Below, in pieces: positions 63,218 through 64,000 of a stretch of 64,000 nt of DNA (within the stretch, counting starts at the first letter, position 1; every line of letters starts with the position of its first letter). The DNA is from Noviherbaspirillum saxi (lineage in GTDB: Bacteria > Pseudomonadota > Gammaproteobacteria > Burkholderiales > Burkholderiaceae_D): NCBI RefSeq assembly GCF_003591035.1, contig NZ_QYUO01000002.1, positions 496,001-560,000 on the forward strand, given 5' to 3'. Both the position numbers and the translations under genes were made by a program. A model generated the notes under the pieces. That model did no database searches, was not told where the DNA came from, and saw only the letters and a list, made by a program, of their open reading frames with translations.

Positions 63218-63835
63218 ATGACGTCGACACCCAGGATTCTCATTCTCTATGCCCACCCTGCGCACGGCAACTCACGTGTGAACCGCCGCCTGCGCGAGCA
63301 TGTGGAGGATATACCTCATGTACAGGTGCATGACCTGTACGAGATGTACCCGGATTTCCATATCGATGTCGCACATGAACAGCGTATGCTGGAGCAGAGC
63401 GAGCTGATCGTGTTCCAGCATCCTGTCCAGTGGTACAGCATGCCTGCGCTGCTCAAGGAATGGATCGATGTGGTGTTCGAACACGGCTGGGCATATGGCC
63501 ATGACGGCCATGCGCTGCAAGGCAAAGACCTGTGGCTGGTGGCGACGACCGGCGGCCCTGCTGCCGCCTATCAGCCGGACGGCTATCATCGCCGCAATTT
63601 CAGCGACTTTCTTCCGCCTTACGAGCAGACCGCGCAATTGTGCGGCCTGCGCTGGTTGCCGCCGCTGATCGTGCATGGATCAAGACGGGCTAGCGATGCC
63701 GAGATGGCGCCGCAAGCGCAACTTTACCGTGAACGCCTGCTGAGCTATCCGGCCTGGTCGAAGGAATGTGTCGCGCCATCGGATCGCGATCCCATCGCGC
63801 CCGAACTGCAACCGGGAAATCCTCATGAGCAATAG
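63218..63835 (+). CDS. kefF: NAD(P)H-dependent flavoprotein, KefF-like
   Basis: A 205-residue protein with start MTSTPRIL at 63218; the ribosome-binding site is weak and the frame is open upstream into def. Flavodoxin-like fold: [20 protein letters not shown] at the start, [29 protein letters not shown] in the middle, and [20 protein letters not shown]. These are the FMN/quinone-site blocks of KefF/MdaB. KefF activates the Kef K+/H+ antiporter during electrophile stress. It overlaps the antiporter gene by 11 bases, the arrangement expected for a kefF-kefB/C pair. Confidence 0.93.
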   Translation: MTSTPRILILYAHPAHGNSRVNRRLREHVEDIPHVQVHDLYEMYPDFHIDVAHEQRMLEQSELIVFQHPVQWYSMPALLKEWIDVVFEHGWAYGHDGHALQGKDLWLVATTGGPAAAYQPDGYHRRNFSDFLPPYEQTAQLCGLRWLPPLIVHGSRRASDAEMAPQAQLYRERLLSYPAWSKECVAPSDRDPIAPELQPGNPHEQ

Positions 63836-64000
63836 CATCCTGGTCAATGCGCTGATCTATCTGGCGGCGGCGGTGATCACCGTTCCGCTTGCCAAGCGTT
63901 TCGGACTTGGCGCGGTCCTGGGCTATCTGATGGCCGGCGTTGCCATCGGACCTTGGGGTTTGCGGCTGATCAGCGGGGTCGAAGACATTCTTCACTTTTC
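63825..64000 (+). CDS. Kef-type K+/H+ antiporter, N-terminus (cut by window edge)
   Basis: 58 codons are visible: [20 protein letters not shown], then [20 protein letters not shown] and [18 protein letters not shown], the first two membrane segments of a CPA2 (KefB/KefC) antiporter. The short GVEDILHF end is typical of the KefB/KefC start before the third helix. It overlaps the upstream kefF gene by 11 bases. Whether it is KefB or KefC cannot be told from this part. Confidence 0.92.
   Translation, partial: MSNSILVNALIYLAAAVITVPLAKRFGLGAVLGYLMAGVAIGPWGLRLISGVEDILHF

Overview
The window is chromosomal DNA from a betaproteobacterium, most likely order Burkholderiales and family Oxalobacteraceae (Herbaspirillum/Noviherbaspirillum relatives). 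The basis is a complete betaproteobacterial-type rRNA operon at 26.4-31.6 kb (16S, tRNA-Ile, tRNA-Ala, 23S, 5S), fairly high GC in the genes, and familiar Burkholderiales gene orders such as dapC-dapD-pilU-arsC-dapE-prmB and smc-zipA-ligA. The genus is inference; no database search was possible.

Layout. 0-3.4 kb: a two-gene DNA-repair operon, a FAN1-type VRR-NUC nuclease followed by a nuclease/iron-sulfur helicase cut by the left edge. 3.5-10.4 kb: LysR regulator divergent from a DUF1127 gene, a Ser/Gly-rich exported protein, a small HTH protein, a DTW-domain tRNA modification enzyme, small proteins, a Nudix-MBL fusion and upp. 10.4-13.4 kb: a decayed NCS1 nucleobase transporter, a cyclic-di-GMP-I riboswitch with its own terminator in front of a lipoprotein lytic transglycosylase, and a YihY/BrkB membrane protein. 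13.7-19.2 kb: a proline-repeat exported protein, a 1098-residue DUF748 (AsmA-like) protein, a lone receiver-domain protein and a SnoaL-like protein. 19.4-24.1 kb: a patchy accessory stretch with small unknown genes, a tyrosine-recombinase-like protein lacking the first catalytic arginine, a LysR remnant and a lone UDP-galactopyranose mutase. 24.3-25.4 kb: an AI-2E family membrane protein. 25.4-31.7 kb: rRNA operon with two tandem promoters, boxA-like sites and a terminator.

31.8-33 kb: a split chromate-transporter pair. 33.2-36.9 kb: an acyl-CoA metabolism operon (frameshifted thiolase remnant, SDR, AMP-forming acyl-CoA ligase, SDR). 37.3-41.3 kb: an operon of membrane-anchored trypsin-like protease, MoxR ATPase, DUF58 protein and vWA protein. 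41.7-43.9 kb: OmpR/EnvZ. 44-54.8 kb: mostly leftward housekeeping genes: dapC, dapD, pilU, an ArsC-family protein, dapE, prmB, an ABC-F ATPase, an acyl-CoA racemase, a GNAT and a DUF2520 protein. 55-64 kb: rightward smc, zipA, ligA, def, then kefF and the start of a Kef K+/H+ antiporter cut by the right edge.

Most of the window is ordinary core genome. The points most worth a second look are the c-di-GMP riboswitch/terminator controlling a cell-wall lytic enzyme, the two-nuclease/helicase repair operon, the protease-MoxR-DUF58-vWA operon, the 157-bp near-palindromic element between tapT and its convergent neighbour, and the two repeat-rich exported proteins. I saw no CRISPR array, no complete insertion sequence and no complete prophage.
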